Positions 17,962 to 27,643 of a stretch of DNA of 43,882 bases are shown here, in pieces. Origin of the DNA: Acrasis kona. Taxonomy: Eukaryota; Heterolobosea; Eutetramitea; Acrasida; Acrasidae. Made by a program: the position numbers and the translations under genes. The stretch lies in the NCBI GenBank assembly GCA_026419775.2, contig JAOPGA020000536.1, positions 1 through 43,882 on the forward strand, in the 5' to 3' direction. The number at the start of each line of letters is the position of its first letter. Within the stretch, counting starts at the first letter, position 1. The notes beneath the pieces are model-generated. The model was not told the DNA's origin, ran no database searches, and saw nothing but the letters and a program-made list of their open reading frames with translations.

Positions 17962-18966
17962 TTATTTTGGTTTTACAAATGATCTAACTGGTTGTGTCTT
18001 CTCAACGTACACCTTGTCACCTACTTTTAATTTCTTACCCAGACATGAGGTGGAATGGACGAGGTTAATTGCAAAAATAGGATTCTCAAGAAGTTCATCA
18101 TGCCTGTACTGACTAATTACGCTGCGGAGATCAAGATCCTTCTTTCCTGTGTTTGGATTAACATTTGGGATAGTACACCTCGCACAAGGTTTTACATTAT
18201 AAAATATCATATTTTGTTCTCCTATTCGTAAGGTGTGCCATTCATCTTCTTCATAAACTCTTTTAGCACCTTCTACAACAATATTGGGACGGAAACGCAC
18301 AACATCCAAATCATTTTTAGCGCGCAACCTCACATCTCTTGTGGAGGTCATGGACGCCAACAGAAGTGGATATCCATCAGCGAAGCCCGTGTTATTGACT
18401 GGCTTTGGTATTAAATCTAGGAATGGCTTTAAGTACTCCTCTCCACCCTCTCTAACATGAGATGCATCTGGAACTCTGACAAGCCTGACGTTTGTGCCAA
18501 TAATGTTTGAAATCCAGTCTGCTACTTGGTCTCCGCAATCAACTGAGTTGCACATTTTGCCCCATATCTCCACTTTTCTTGTTGCATCTCCTTCTCTAAC
18601 TTGGTCGTCATCCCTTAATGTGATGTCAGGATGGTTTTCACTGTACAATATCAATTGTGAAAGGTCTTTGGATAGTTTAGCGCTTATTAGTGCCAACTTG
18701 GGACATTCTCTTTGTGTGTAAAATCTAAATCCTTGTTTCCCTTCTTTTACAACCATCCACCTTCTATCCTTTGCTAACCCGTATTCTGTAACATACCATT
18801 CATCTGCTGTAAATCCACCGACAGATTTCACTGGGAATATGTGTATAGATGATACCCTAGCTGCATAATCTGAGTTTGAAAATCTGGTGAAGAATCTATA
18901 TAGTGTCAATACAACAGAAATAAATACAATACAACTTGCAACCACACAAGCCGTGAAAGTGTCCAT
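17962..18966 (-). CDS. mARC-type MOSC domain protein (molybdenum amidoxime reductase family)
   Basis: 334 residues from ATG at 18966 (the only sensible start; the codon before is TTG). An N-terminal hydrophobic segment at about residues 6-25 would anchor it, in mARC proteins to the mitochondrial outer membrane. Then comes the MOSC N-terminal barrel (SSIHIFPVKSVGG; GLAKDRRWMVV; RFYTQRECPKLALI) and the MOSC domain proper with FADGYPLLLAS, VVRFRPNIVV and the Cys motif KPCARCTIPNVNPNTGKKD (Cys261/Cys264), which contains the molybdenum-ligating cysteine. It ends KVGDKVY like other members. mARC enzymes, fed by cytochrome b5 and its reductase, reduce N-hydroxylated compounds; that role is inferred from family. 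A coding-like frame directly downstream may be an alternative last exon. Confidence 0.9.
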   Translation of the reverse strand: MDTFTACVVASCIVFISVVLTLYRFFTRFSNSDYAARVSSIHIFPVKSVGGFTADEWYVTEYGLAKDRRWMVVKEGKQGFRFYTQRECPKLALISAKLSKDLSQLILYSENHPDITLRDDDQVREGDATRKVEIWGKMCNSVDCGDQVADWISNIIGTNVRLVRVPDASHVREGGEEYLKPFLDLIPKPVNNTGFADGYPLLLASMTSTRDVRLRAKNDLDVVRFRPNIVVEGAKRVYEEDEWHTLRIGEQNMIFYNVKPCARCTIPNVNPNTGKKDLDLRSVISQYRHDELLENPIFAINLVHSTSCLGKKLKVGDKVYVEKTQPVRSFVKPK

Positions 18967-19393
18967 CAAATATTTCTGTCAAGGTCAACCTTTGTGAACG
19001 AACTAAAATAGTGGTTCAAAACAACTTTATCTCACTGTTACAGAGTAGTCCATCTATCAAATAGCCTTAAACAAAGCAAACAGAGCAGTCGATCACAACT
19101 TGCGACTGACAAAGAATGTTAGGCTAGTTTCTGGGAAATTAAGAAAATGATCAATACGGACTTAGCACTGAAACAGACTGAATCCATTATACCAAATGGA
19201 ATCTACTTTTGCGACTATAACTCTACCTAATTATCCTGTATTAAATTACACTGTCTTTATTTATAAGCTCATGTACTCCGAAACAAACTACGCTCTTTTT
19301 AAATCCTCTTTGCTTTCTACTTTTTTGTGGTTTGTTCGCTTATGGTTAACATTCTAAAAATAAATCGACGTTTTGACATTCAACTATTTTAAA
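18967..19393. other. divergent intergenic region, no gene seen
   Basis: 427 bp between the mARC start codon (minus) and the ankyrin gene start (plus). No coding frame or RNA structure is evident. It should contain both promoters. Confidence 0.5.
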
Positions 19394-21490
19394 ATGTTAT
19401 TTCCAACACGTGCAAGCCTCACACTAAGTTATTCAAAGAAGGTTGCAGATGTAGACGATTTCTATAATGCATGTAGCACTGGAGACCTTCAACAACTCAT
19501 TATGTCGGTCTCACAACAGACAGATGTCCACAAGATAAAATATAATGCTCACAACGGATGTACTCCTGTTCACATTGCCGCAAGACACAACAACATTCTA
19601 ATATTACAATATTTATGCGACATGCTAGGTATGGCCATAGATTCACTAGATAAATACTCTGCGACACCATTGATGTATGCTTGCGCATCAGGTAGTCTAG
19701 AAGCAGTAGAATACTTGTGTGCATGTGGTGCCAACGTCAATCACAAAGATTTTTATGAATTCTCACCACTCCTGATGGCTTTAAGGGTCAGTGACTTTAG
19801 AGTAGCAGACATACTGCTTATGCAAACCAAAATTGATGTAAATTTGAAAATAACGACCAAGGGAGGAACACTTTTGCACTACTTCTGCGAAACTGGGAGC
19901 ATCGAAGCGTTAAACTACCTGTTAAAGATCAAAGATATAAGCCTCCTAAGAGCAGACCGTCATGGAGAAACATGTCTCTTCATGGCCGTTGCAGCCAACC
20001 CTGAAATAATAAAAACAATATGCGGTGCAAGCAAACGCCATGGAGGCATGACATTTAGAAGGCTTATAAGCTCCCACAACCAAAAATACCACAATATACT
20101 TCATGCCTGGGCACAGAATGAAAGCGCGTCGGTAGAGAACCTTGACATATTGGTGAAGGAAATTGCACAAGAGTCTTATTCGCTACTAATCAGTCTAATA
20201 AACGAACAAGATAAGAAACTTGGAAATACACCACTACATTACCTCCTCCGCAGAAAATCAAAATCAGAAGAACACGTCGAAGCCTATTGCAACTATTTCC
20301 GTTACATTCAATTTTGGAAGACGAACTTGAACGGAGACACGCCTCTACAACAGGCAGTCAGATCAAATGATTTTTATTCTGTACAAATGCTAGCATCAGC
20401 CGATCGATGTGGTTGGAGTTTGTGCGTAATTGATGCCATGAATTTAACACCAGAGCTACTCAGTTTAGAACTTCACCGCCCAAAAATCACACAAACACTA
20501 TTATCGGCAAAGAAGACATGCAACGAAAAAACACCACTCCATCACATTGAACAGGACCGTAACGCACATGCATTCACAGTACTTTTGTTCCCACCATGCA
20601 ATACTTTTGTAAATGATCTCACTGCAGAATCCATAGATCGTATTTATCGTGCCGGTGGTTGCCTTCTGGAACTTTCGACAGGTAGCACAGAGTTTGTTCA
20701 CTCAACTCATCCAAGCGTTCTTCCTCACATCATGTTGAGCGACCAGGATCAAACAGTCGCAGACTTTTACAATATAAAAGATGAAAGAAAATCCAAAAAG
20801 TCCGTCTTCAAGAGGATCGCAGAGATGCGTAGAGGATCTTCTTCACAACTACAACCACTTCCAATCATACAAGAAGCAGTTCCCATAAGAAGAGCTTTTA
20901 GCGCCTCAGGAAAAAAACTTTCACATGGTGTCACATCAAAAAAATCAAAAAATCAGCCCACAGAAGTTCAGGACGGAATTATCGTGTTGGACAAAGACGG
21001 AACCACATTATTTAGATACAGAGGCGACGTTCACATTTCAGAAACACTTGACGTCATTGCCACATGCATGTCCATCAAGAATCAAGACACATCCTTCCAT
21101 CACATTATCAACGAACCAAAAGATGACGTTTACGATTGGGCCTTTAGAGATGAACGGGTGGTTAGAAGTTTTGTGAAAGCAGTTGTGAGAGAATGGAGAC
21201 AAGAAGTTGATTTCGACGTTGAGAAGATTATCAGAGCCGCCGGTGACACCGACAAGAGAAACCTACTAAAAAGAAAATTTGATTTTTCGGGACATGAAAC
21301 AGATGACCAACGCACATTAGAGATTTATGAACACTACATTACTTATAGGAACGCTACAAGTAGGGTGGATGCAAGAAAAGATGCCTTGTTGTGTTTTTCA
21401 AGATGTGATGTTGCTGACACATGTGGAGGATATGCGAAACCAATTAGCAGGAGGCCAAGATCAATAGACTTTGCAAAGATTAAGATTTAA
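19394..21490 (+). CDS. ankyrin-repeat protein, 698 aa
   Basis: ATG at 19394 is the first in frame. Ankyrin repeats fill roughly residues 22-330: CTPVHIAARHNN, ATPLMYACASGSLEAVEYL, FSPLLMAL, TLLHYFCETGSIEALNYLL, ETCLFMAVAA, NTPLHYLL and DTPLQQAV. The repeats have classical TPLHxAA cores, unlike the degenerate units of the gene at 4987-7890. After about residue 430 there is a basic, Ser-rich linker (KSKKSVFKRIAEMRRGSSS) and a globular C-terminal region of about 180 residues (from about VLDKDGTTLFRYRGDVHIS) that I cannot assign; it is not a kinase. No membrane segment. It is probably a cytoplasmic adaptor, though this is inference. Confidence 0.85.
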   Translation: MLFPTRASLTLSYSKKVADVDDFYNACSTGDLQQLIMSVSQQTDVHKIKYNAHNGCTPVHIAARHNNILILQYLCDMLGMAIDSLDKYSATPLMYACASGSLEAVEYLCACGANVNHKDFYEFSPLLMALRVSDFRVADILLMQTKIDVNLKITTKGGTLLHYFCETGSIEALNYLLKIKDISLLRADRHGETCLFMAVAANPEIIKTICGASKRHGGMTFRRLISSHNQKYHNILHAWAQNESASVENLDILVKEIAQESYSLLISLINEQDKKLGNTPLHYLLRRKSKSEEHVEAYCNYFRYIQFWKTNLNGDTPLQQAVRSNDFYSVQMLASADRCGWSLCVIDAMNLTPELLSLELHRPKITQTLLSAKKTCNEKTPLHHIEQDRNAHAFTVLLFPPCNTFVNDLTAESIDRIYRAGGCLLELSTGSTEFVHSTHPSVLPHIMLSDQDQTVADFYNIKDERKSKKSVFKRIAEMRRGSSSQLQPLPIIQEAVPIRRAFSASGKKLSHGVTSKKSKNQPTEVQDGIIVLDKDGTTLFRYRGDVHISETLDVIATCMSIKNQDTSFHHIINEPKDDVYDWAFRDERVVRSFVKAVVREWRQEVDFDVEKIIRAAGDTDKRNLLKRKFDFSGHETDDQRTLEIYEHYITYRNATSRVDARKDALLCFSRCDVADTCGGYAKPISRRPRSIDFAKIKI

Positions 21491-21761
21491 TGTACTTTTT
21501 AATGTTTGTGTGTGATGCATTTTTTCGAGGTCATGTTGATAGTATGTATTTGGTTGCAAGTTTGCTTGTAATGCGTTTTTTTGTACGTAAATAACAGTTT
21601 TGTGAATTTCTTACTTGTTGTTTCTCGTTTTTTTTGTGAGTGGAATTTCGTTAGAAGAGTTCTTATTGTGTTGGTTGTAAGGAGGATCTGTTTGACTACA
21701 TTTGGGAGCGATAATCCTTCTGAACTAACAAATTTTAGGATAGGAAACAATAGTGGGTTAG

Positions 21762-22427
21762 ATGTACAAAAGATTAATTGCGTTGGTTTTGGTTGTAGCC
21801 GTTGCTTGGCTAATACATTTCCGAAACAACCTTCTCGATAAGGTTACCGTCATGAGTGGGAATGGTGCTCCACCACCTGGTCTTACAGATTCGGCACCAG
21901 AGCTTTTAGAAAACACATCTGATAAAGTAATCTTATGGGAGACAGCATCTAAAGTTGTAGAGGGAATTAAATCTAATGACGATAAACCGAGCCCAATAAC
22001 TAAATACTTGAGATACAATATGAGAAGGTTCACAAACCTACCTCAAGCTTACATAATGAAGTACATGGTGGAGGAGTCTGCAAAGAAAACCTTTGAGTAT
22101 TCTTATTTGGACGATTTAAATTTTAGTGAAGGCGATGTAGTTTGTGGGATATACAAGGTCGTCCAAAGAAGTTCTGAAAAGATAGAGCTCTCCTTTTTAC
22201 CTTTACCCAATTCTAAGGGACCTCAAATTAAAGGTAGATTAATCATCTCATTCAAAGATGTAGGAGATGGAAAGACTAAGGTTTCTAATGGACTTGTAAT
22301 GTGGAGGAATAAAGATGATAATTTAACCCTACCTCTAGAAAGAGCAGTCGGTAGGTGGTTGCACGAATTAATGACATGCTGGTTAGTAGATTCTGGTTCT
22401 GCTTATGTAATAGAACAATCTGTATGA
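21762..22427 (+). CDS. signal-anchored protein with possible SRPBCC-like domain, 221 aa
   Basis: ATG at 21762, TGA stop at 22425-22427. An N-terminal hydrophobic segment (LIALVLVVAVAWLIHF, residues 5-20) follows Lys-Arg and acts as signal peptide or anchor. After a Pro/Ser linker, residues 75-215 look like an alpha/beta domain. It runs YSYLDDLNFSEGDVV, GIYKVVQRSSEKIELSFLP, GRLIISF, SNGLVMWRN and a C-terminal amphipathic helix (VGRWLHELMTCWLVDSGSAY). The strand-rich middle plus long C-terminal helix suggests a START/SRPBCC-type lipid or small-molecule pocket, but I give that low weight. The previous gene ends 271 bp upstream. Confidence 0.55.
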   Translation: MYKRLIALVLVVAVAWLIHFRNNLLDKVTVMSGNGAPPPGLTDSAPELLENTSDKVILWETASKVVEGIKSNDDKPSPITKYLRYNMRRFTNLPQAYIMKYMVEESAKKTFEYSYLDDLNFSEGDVVCGIYKVVQRSSEKIELSFLPLPNSKGPQIKGRLIISFKDVGDGKTKVSNGLVMWRNKDDNLTLPLERAVGRWLHELMTCWLVDSGSAYVIEQSV

Positions 22428-22462
22428 AATGTTCAAGTCAATAAATTCATAACAAGTATTGT

Positions 22463-22618
22463 TTATTGGTTTCCCAAAGCCTTCTTGATGTTCTCATTAG
22501 CGTCGCTCATGAATACCTCATTGTCCTTTTGGTTGTTGAGTGTTCTTGGTTTGGAGTCAGTGCTGTCGATTCTTTGTCTTTGTGTTTCCTCTTTTTGTGT
22601 GGTTCTGTTGTTATCCAT
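22463..22618 (-). CDS. very small hydrophilic protein, 51 aa
   Basis: A complete minus-strand ATG-to-TAA frame of 51 codons, convergent with the gene at 22427 (35-bp gap). The ATG is preceded by aaaacacaacaca, the A/C-rich context seen before confident starts in this window. The product is Gln/Asn/Thr-rich and hydrophilic (MDNNRTTQKEETQRQRIDS at the start, NIKKALGNQ at the end). No family. Placement in an otherwise empty gap and the start context are the support; conservation would be needed to confirm. Confidence 0.4.
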   Translation of the reverse strand: MDNNRTTQKEETQRQRIDSTDSKPRTLNNQKDNEVFMSDANENIKKALGNQ

Positions 22619-22921
22619 TGTGTTGTGTTTTGTTATTAATTATGTTGTATCATGGTAAGCGAGCATCGCTTTTATACTCTTTCTTTTGTTATTTTTGAAT
22701 ATAACCGTACTTATATTAAGATCGGCTCAATCATTTTAGAATCGATAGATCAAAATTGTTGTAAAGACGATCTATGCAATTGTAATAATAAGGAAGCACA
22801 AACTCACTTCTTCTCTTCTATGATTAGAAGCACTATCTACGCCAGTCATTCAAAATACTAAAACTTCATATTCAGGAAAACTATTTTATTCTCCTCAACA
22901 AAATACAAATTAATTAATTAT
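22619..22921. other. intergenic, no gene seen
   Basis: 303 bp containing the upstream side of the 51-residue gene and the 3' flank of the tectonin-like gene. No coding frame with support. Confidence 0.45.
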
Positions 22922-23977
22922 TTACATTGTCATCCTTCTCTTGATTCCGGTGCTCTTACTCAAACAGTTTACTTTTACTACATCCAAACCATCTCCTTTA
23001 GATGGAACACCAATCACATCTTCACCGTTGTTGGCACAAATGGTAGAGAATCTGTGGTCATTTCCACACTCTGTAAATGTCTCTCCATTAAATGTTACAA
23101 GTTTATTATCATATTTTCTGATAGCGAACACTGTGTTTCCTCTACTGACACTTATATCTCTAACTCTTGCAATCGAGTCAGCAGTAACCCACATTTGTAA
23201 CTTGTATTCAAAGTACATTGGGCGATCTTTAAAGTTGATTCCCCACAATGAAGCCACCCCATCGAACTTGCGAACGCCTACACTAAATTCTTTTAACTTT
23301 TGGGACCCAACTTCTTGCCAGTGGTTATTCTTGCCACTGTTATTAAGGAACAAGGGAGTGCCATCGTCGGACAATGCATATATTTTAGTCTTTAAAAGTG
23401 CTTTGCTCTTTATTACTTTTATTTTAATGATCCTGTAGGATGAACTGTTTGAAATGTTCAAATCCTTGAGGGTTGAACCTTTGTATTGAAAGACATTTCC
23501 AACAATGTCAACCACATAAACTTCTCCTCTCTTTGTAACGCAGACGTCCCTAACGTGAATTCCGTTCAGGTCGATTTGCTCCCACTTGTCATTCTTTCGG
23601 TGGAAGAAATTCCCTTTGTGACTAATCCCGTACACCATAGTGTCATTCATTCCCGAAGACAACCTTCTTATTCCTTCATCACATACGGACCTTCTTATTC
23701 TGTCCTTCTCTACATTAATCTCTTCTTTTATCAAATCTTTTTTTCTACTTTCGCACATTGTCTGATTGTATTTTCTTTGGAGTGCAGCAATATCATTTTT
23801 GAGTCTTTGGCTCTGAGCTAGAGTAAATTCGGGAGTAATTTTTTGTACTTCCTGATCTACTACCACTTCATTATCATAAGATACGTTACATTCACGTAAC
23901 ATTTGCTCTAAACTTATTTCCTGTGATACCCATAGAGATGAGTGGCGAGGTGTATGCATTGACGACATTGTGTGCAT
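22922..23977 (-). CDS. tectonin-like beta-propeller protein, 351 aa
   Basis: ATG at 23977; two further in-frame ATGs (MSSMH) lie within seven codons. Residues 50-105 form a charged, probably coiled-coil helix (SQRLKNDIAALQRKY...KDLIKEEINVEKDRIRR in two parts). Residues 110-340 contain about five repeats with the tectonin signature: a hydrophobic V-YGIS--G-xFxR beta strand, a W, then a V-DVxV strand. Examples are MVYGISHKGNFFHRKNDKW, VRDVCVTKRGEVYVVD, KIYALSDDGTPLFLNN and NTVFAIRKYDNKLVTF. This fold occurs in lectins and in TECPR membrane-binding proteins. No signal peptide, so it is probably cytosolic. Confidence 0.7.
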   Translation of the reverse strand: MHTMSSMHTPRHSSLWVSQEISLEQMLRECNVSYDNEVVVDQEVQKITPEFTLAQSQRLKNDIAALQRKYNQTMCESRKKDLIKEEINVEKDRIRRSVCDEGIRRLSSGMNDTMVYGISHKGNFFHRKNDKWEQIDLNGIHVRDVCVTKRGEVYVVDIVGNVFQYKGSTLKDLNISNSSSYRIIKIKVIKSKALLKTKIYALSDDGTPLFLNNSGKNNHWQEVGSQKLKEFSVGVRKFDGVASLWGINFKDRPMYFEYKLQMWVTADSIARVRDISVSRGNTVFAIRKYDNKLVTFNGETFTECGNDHRFSTICANNGEDVIGVPSKGDGLDVVKVNCLSKSTGIKRRMTM

Positions 23978-24800
23978 TATTAATTAGGAGGTTTGAAGTA
24001 TTTTTGTACTTTATAAATATACCGCCAAAAGTTAAAAATACAAATCTTAAAATATCTTACCAAAACCGGTCATCGAATCACCATTATCAGAAAAGAAGTT
24101 CACCACGATAGAAGGACAATAATAGTGCACTTCGCCATGGTTAGTGAGCTTAATGATTATAGGTACAGTTAGTAGTACGGGAGTTTGTTGTCGTTCTGGT
24201 TGTTAAAGATGAGACAGGGCGAATCTAATTCAACTACGGCAGACTGACTACTTCCTCTGTTGAACCTAACTACGGTAGTAGGACGTAGGGATGGCTGACT
24301 ACGCCAAAACAACAACCCTCATAACCTGTACTTACCATACAGGACATTGTGAAACCATATAGGGATAAAATCCAACGTGTAAGATACTGCGGAGCTTATA
24401 AACTTATTTATTATACCATGGCTAAGCTACTACGGAGCTTATTATACAGATATTACGGAGTCTAGTATACAAGTCAAAAAGCTACTACGGAGCTTAATAT
24501 ACATACGATTCGTTAACTATGTTCACTTACTTCTTAGTTCTTTTCCTAGATGTACTCCTCCATTCGGCTTCCACTAAAGTCTGGGAGCTGACTACTCAAA
24601 AATAAATTGAAATTTACTTTTGCTTCCCCTCTTTTCAACCTTACGATACTTCCAACCAAGTTAATTGCTATCTGTGGGAACAGTTGCTGTAAACAAATGT
24701 CCGCAATATTCATTTCGTTACGAAATATCTGCATCCTTTCTTGGCATAATAATGCAATATTTGATGTTTTTTGAGGTTGATCAATCTAAAGGCGCAATCG
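23978..24800. other. intergenic region with tacgg-type repeats, no firm gene
   Basis: 823 bp between divergent genes. It holds the repeat cluster at 24383-24503 and further ctacgg motifs at 24225-24300. A minus-strand ATG frame of 62 codons (24546-24734) reads like protein for part of its length (NIADICLQQLFPQIAINLVG), but I cannot support it as a gene. Confidence 0.4.
24383..24503 (+). repeat. degenerate short tandem repeats (ctactacggagctta)
   Basis: Four imperfect copies: gatactgcggagctta at 24383, agctactacggagctta at 24425, gatattacggagtcta at 24449 and agctactacggagctta at 24480. Each is followed by a ta-rich spacer ending atacag or ataca. They sit about 300 bp upstream of the membrane glycoprotein gene and could be promoter elements or minisatellite decay. 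Confidence 0.6.
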
Positions 24801-25646
24801 ATGGGAGTCCTATTAGTCTGTGCGGTCGTACTTTCGATTTCGCTTGTGACTCTACAGCAGAATGCTAACATGACCATATCTACAATGAGCACCATTATCA
24901 CACCTGTTCTAAGCAATGCATGCCACGTAGACTTTAAAGAAGTTATTAGCGCCAATTGGAGTTACCCTTCGACATACTTTGAGAGACCTGTTGATGATTT
25001 TATTACATACTTTGGAAGTACGAACATTGGTAGCTTTTCTGTTACTCCATATACAGCTGGCGTAACAATTAAATCAACTGGTACAAGGAGGAACGAGACA
25101 ACAAAAAGACAGATTTTGTGGTTTACTTTCTACAACACCTCTAACAACGCGCCACTTTCAAATCTAACTTTCAGACTGCAGTGGGATTACGTAGGTGCGT
25201 TATGGTCCGACTATAACAGCGACACCAACGTTATCAAATACACTTATAACCTGAACACATCCATTGACACAATTACCACTCTATACAGATTCTACTGGTC
25301 AGGAATGGATCCTTCATCGTTGATAACCGACAAAAGATATCTCGTCAACGCAAACTCAACATGGCTCGTATTGCAGCGAAACAACCTCACTACCGTTGAC
25401 AGTTGGGCACCAACCGTCACTTTCCCTACCAAAATATCGCTATGCACAACCGTAACCATCATTAATCCTGCATCCATAGGTATCGTTGCAGCGTTCGGAG
25501 GCCTGGCACTCTTCTTCTTTATGATTATGGTCTTGGGGTGTATACTATATGAGGTCGTTCATTTCAGAAGAAAACAAATGGAAGACAGAATCCAAAATGC
25601 ACAAAGAATAGAAAAACAAAACCTTTTAGACAATGAGCTTGGTTAA
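24801..25646 (+). CDS. type I membrane glycoprotein, 281 aa
   Basis: ATG at 24801 starts directly with a signal peptide (MGVLLVCAVVLSISLV), which decides the start over the upstream open frame. The lumenal/extracellular region (about 20-225) is beta-rich with eight N-glycosylation sequons (Asn 23, 52, 98, 112, 121, 152, 185, 195) and few cysteines. A transmembrane segment lies at about 226-250 (IGIVAAFGGLALFFFMIMVL), followed by a basic stop-transfer sequence and a 30-residue charged tail (RRKQMEDRIQNAQRIEKQ). The family is not recognised. A surface or secretory-pathway protein is a safe inference. It converges with the next gene, with 9 bp between stops. Confidence 0.75.
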   Translation: MGVLLVCAVVLSISLVTLQQNANMTISTMSTIITPVLSNACHVDFKEVISANWSYPSTYFERPVDDFITYFGSTNIGSFSVTPYTAGVTIKSTGTRRNETTKRQILWFTFYNTSNNAPLSNLTFRLQWDYVGALWSDYNSDTNVIKYTYNLNTSIDTITTLYRFYWSGMDPSSLITDKRYLVNANSTWLVLQRNNLTTVDSWAPTVTFPTKISLCTTVTIINPASIGIVAAFGGLALFFFMIMVLGCILYEVVHFRRKQMEDRIQNAQRIEKQNLLDNELG

Positions 25647-25655
25647 ATGAAAGTT

Positions 25656-26876
25656 TTAATAAAACAACATTTGATATCGTGGTGGCCGGTAAACTATTCC
25701 AGGAAACTTGTATTTTAATAACCGCTCTTCTTCTAAATCCTCTCTCTGCTGTCTCTCATAAATCTTGCTCATATCTGACTCTTCATCCATTTCGAATAAT
25801 TCCACATCACTAGAGAATGAAGTTGAAGAATGTTCAGAGTGTTCGCACTGTAGCGTCGATATTATGACTTTGTGCTTGTGCATAATGTTTTTGAGTTGGC
25901 TATACAAGTCCTCCATCCGTTCCTTATTTATATGAGTCATTAGTGCGTGCTGGCAATGTTGTATTTCGTCAAAGATCAAACAACTGGAGTCCATCAGCTT
26001 GCTCCTCAACTCAAACTGTAGCTTCCCCGAAGAAAGTAATCCTTCCAGTTCTTCCATCTCTACGTCATTTTCTTCTTCTTCCTGGTGGTGGTGGTTAAAA
26101 GTCTCTTGTTGTACATGGGCCAGCTTCAAGTTTAGAGAATTCTTGAAGCTTACAGAGTTGACAACCTTTTTAAAGAATTGTTTACTTGTTAGGTTTTCAC
26201 AGTGTGCGTGGCTATATTTTTTTGAATACTTCCGGATACAAGCACAGGTAAGCTCTATGACTTCCTCCAGAATGTTGACGGCTTCGTTTTCAATGGTTAT
26301 GAGTTGGTTGAGGTTGCTGCCAACCTGGTTCAGACGTGAAGGTTGGGAGCTGAATTGGAACATGTCGCTGTCGAGGGCCCAAGGCAAGTGTTCACTACCG
26401 GTGGCCATACCCCAGTCGTGGTCACATTGACGTACACAGTCTTCAAACCTACTTTTTATTTTTTGAAGCATACAACACCGTGAAACGAGCCGCTTGATAA
26501 CAGACGAAGTACTAGGTGAGTCGAGTTGGCTGTTCTTCCTTGGCGACGGTGTATAGGATCGCCTTACTTGACGGTGTACGTCATAGGCTTGGTGTATAGT
26601 AGTTTTCTTTTCATTGGTTGGCTCGACCACTGTTGCCTTCTTTTGTTCACAGTTAATCTTCGGTATTACAATGTTATAGTCCTGCTTAGATATTGTCATA
26701 TTAAGTTTTGTATCTGTTGCTATTGTTGTTGTTGCGTTGTTTTGCTTTACGGCCTGTTCAGACTGTATTTTCGCTTGGCTGGCTCTTCGTTCTGCCACCG
26801 TGTTTCTTTTCCGTGATGTGAGATTATTCTCTCTGATCGCCCTCACTGAATCTTCATTATCCGCAGTCAGTATCAT
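25656..26876 (-). CDS. unknown protein, 406 aa
   Basis: ATG at 26876 is the first in frame (the frame stays open upstream without ATG, so a missed 5' exon is possible). The N-terminal 130 residues are polar and probably disordered, with SYTPSPRKNSQLDSPSTSS, possible phosphorylation sites. From about 130 to 340 the protein is helical, with Cys/His-rich parts (SRCCMLQKIKSRFEDC, LTCACIRKYSKKYSHAHCE) and a His-run HHHQEEEENDVEMEELE. The C-terminus is acidic then basic (KYKFPGIVYRPPRYQMLFY). I find no known domain. Spacing of Cys and His does not match a standard zinc finger. Confidence 0.6.
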   Translation of the reverse strand: MILTADNEDSVRAIRENNLTSRKRNTVAERRASQAKIQSEQAVKQNNATTTIATDTKLNMTISKQDYNIVIPKINCEQKKATVVEPTNEKKTTIHQAYDVHRQVRRSYTPSPRKNSQLDSPSTSSVIKRLVSRCCMLQKIKSRFEDCVRQCDHDWGMATGSEHLPWALDSDMFQFSSQPSRLNQVGSNLNQLITIENEAVNILEEVIELTCACIRKYSKKYSHAHCENLTSKQFFKKVVNSVSFKNSLNLKLAHVQQETFNHHHQEEEENDVEMEELEGLLSSGKLQFELRSKLMDSSCLIFDEIQHCQHALMTHINKERMEDLYSQLKNIMHKHKVIISTLQCEHSEHSSTSFSSDVELFEMDEESDMSKIYERQQREDLEEERLLKYKFPGIVYRPPRYQMLFY

Positions 26877-27643
26877 TAGTGGAATATGATGTATGTGATG
26901 TGTGCGTGCCAAACTTTTGTATGGTGTAAACAATCTGATTGTCCTGAATGGGTAAATATGGTGATGTAAAATTAGAATACCCTAACAGGGAGATTTAATA
27001 GAAATAGTTAATAGTAAAAGACTTTATATGTTGAACGAAAATAAAAATAGCCGTAAACCAACGATTTCAACGCTCTGGAAGGTGAACCTCCAAGGCCCTT
27101 GACCGTGTGAAGGCAAACACAAAAGGGAACTGGCAAGGTCTCTTGGAAGAGGTTTCAACATTTAAATGGACAGGAAGCGAATCATTTTTTAAATATGCCA
27201 ACAGTCATTATCTTTTACATTCATATCAAAAACCAAACCTACATTCATTAATCATCACATTTTATTTGCTTAGGTAGGTATACATGTGTTCAAATGTATT
27301 TGCTTCGTTCATTCATTTTCAAAGCTCTCTCTAAATCTTCATTACTTCTTCTGTTCATTTTCTTCTAGAATGATTTTGGGCCGGACCTGTAGACGACAAC
27401 TCTATAGCAGTCCTCAACTCATAACAAACTTGGTCTCAGTGTGAACGTCCTTCGGACTAATTAACTTCAAGTATAGTAACACTTTTATCGTTAACGATTA
27501 AATAATCCGCGTTCTTTTTATCCGAAAGGAAATCCATAAAGCCGTCAGATTTTTAACACCACCAAAAAGTAATAGGAACTCACAGAGAATATATGGAAGT
27601 GCTCAAAATTCAACGGATAACAAAAAGAAAGGAAGAAAAAAAA
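26877..27643. other. long intergenic region with a GC-richer island
   Basis: 767 bp without a coding frame. Around 27061-27160 base composition rises to near 50% GC against roughly 30% on both sides. Here cctccaag (27087-27094) can pair with cttg and gagg (27142-27152, with a 3-base bulge). Another small hairpin is gtccttcggac near 27447-27457. An unannotated structured RNA is possible; I cannot name one. Confidence 0.4.

Noticed and set aside
24546-24734. 62-codon minus-strand frame upstream of the membrane glycoprotein
   Set aside because: It has an ATG and a protein-like stretch but overlaps the likely promoter and shows no family; too weak to call.
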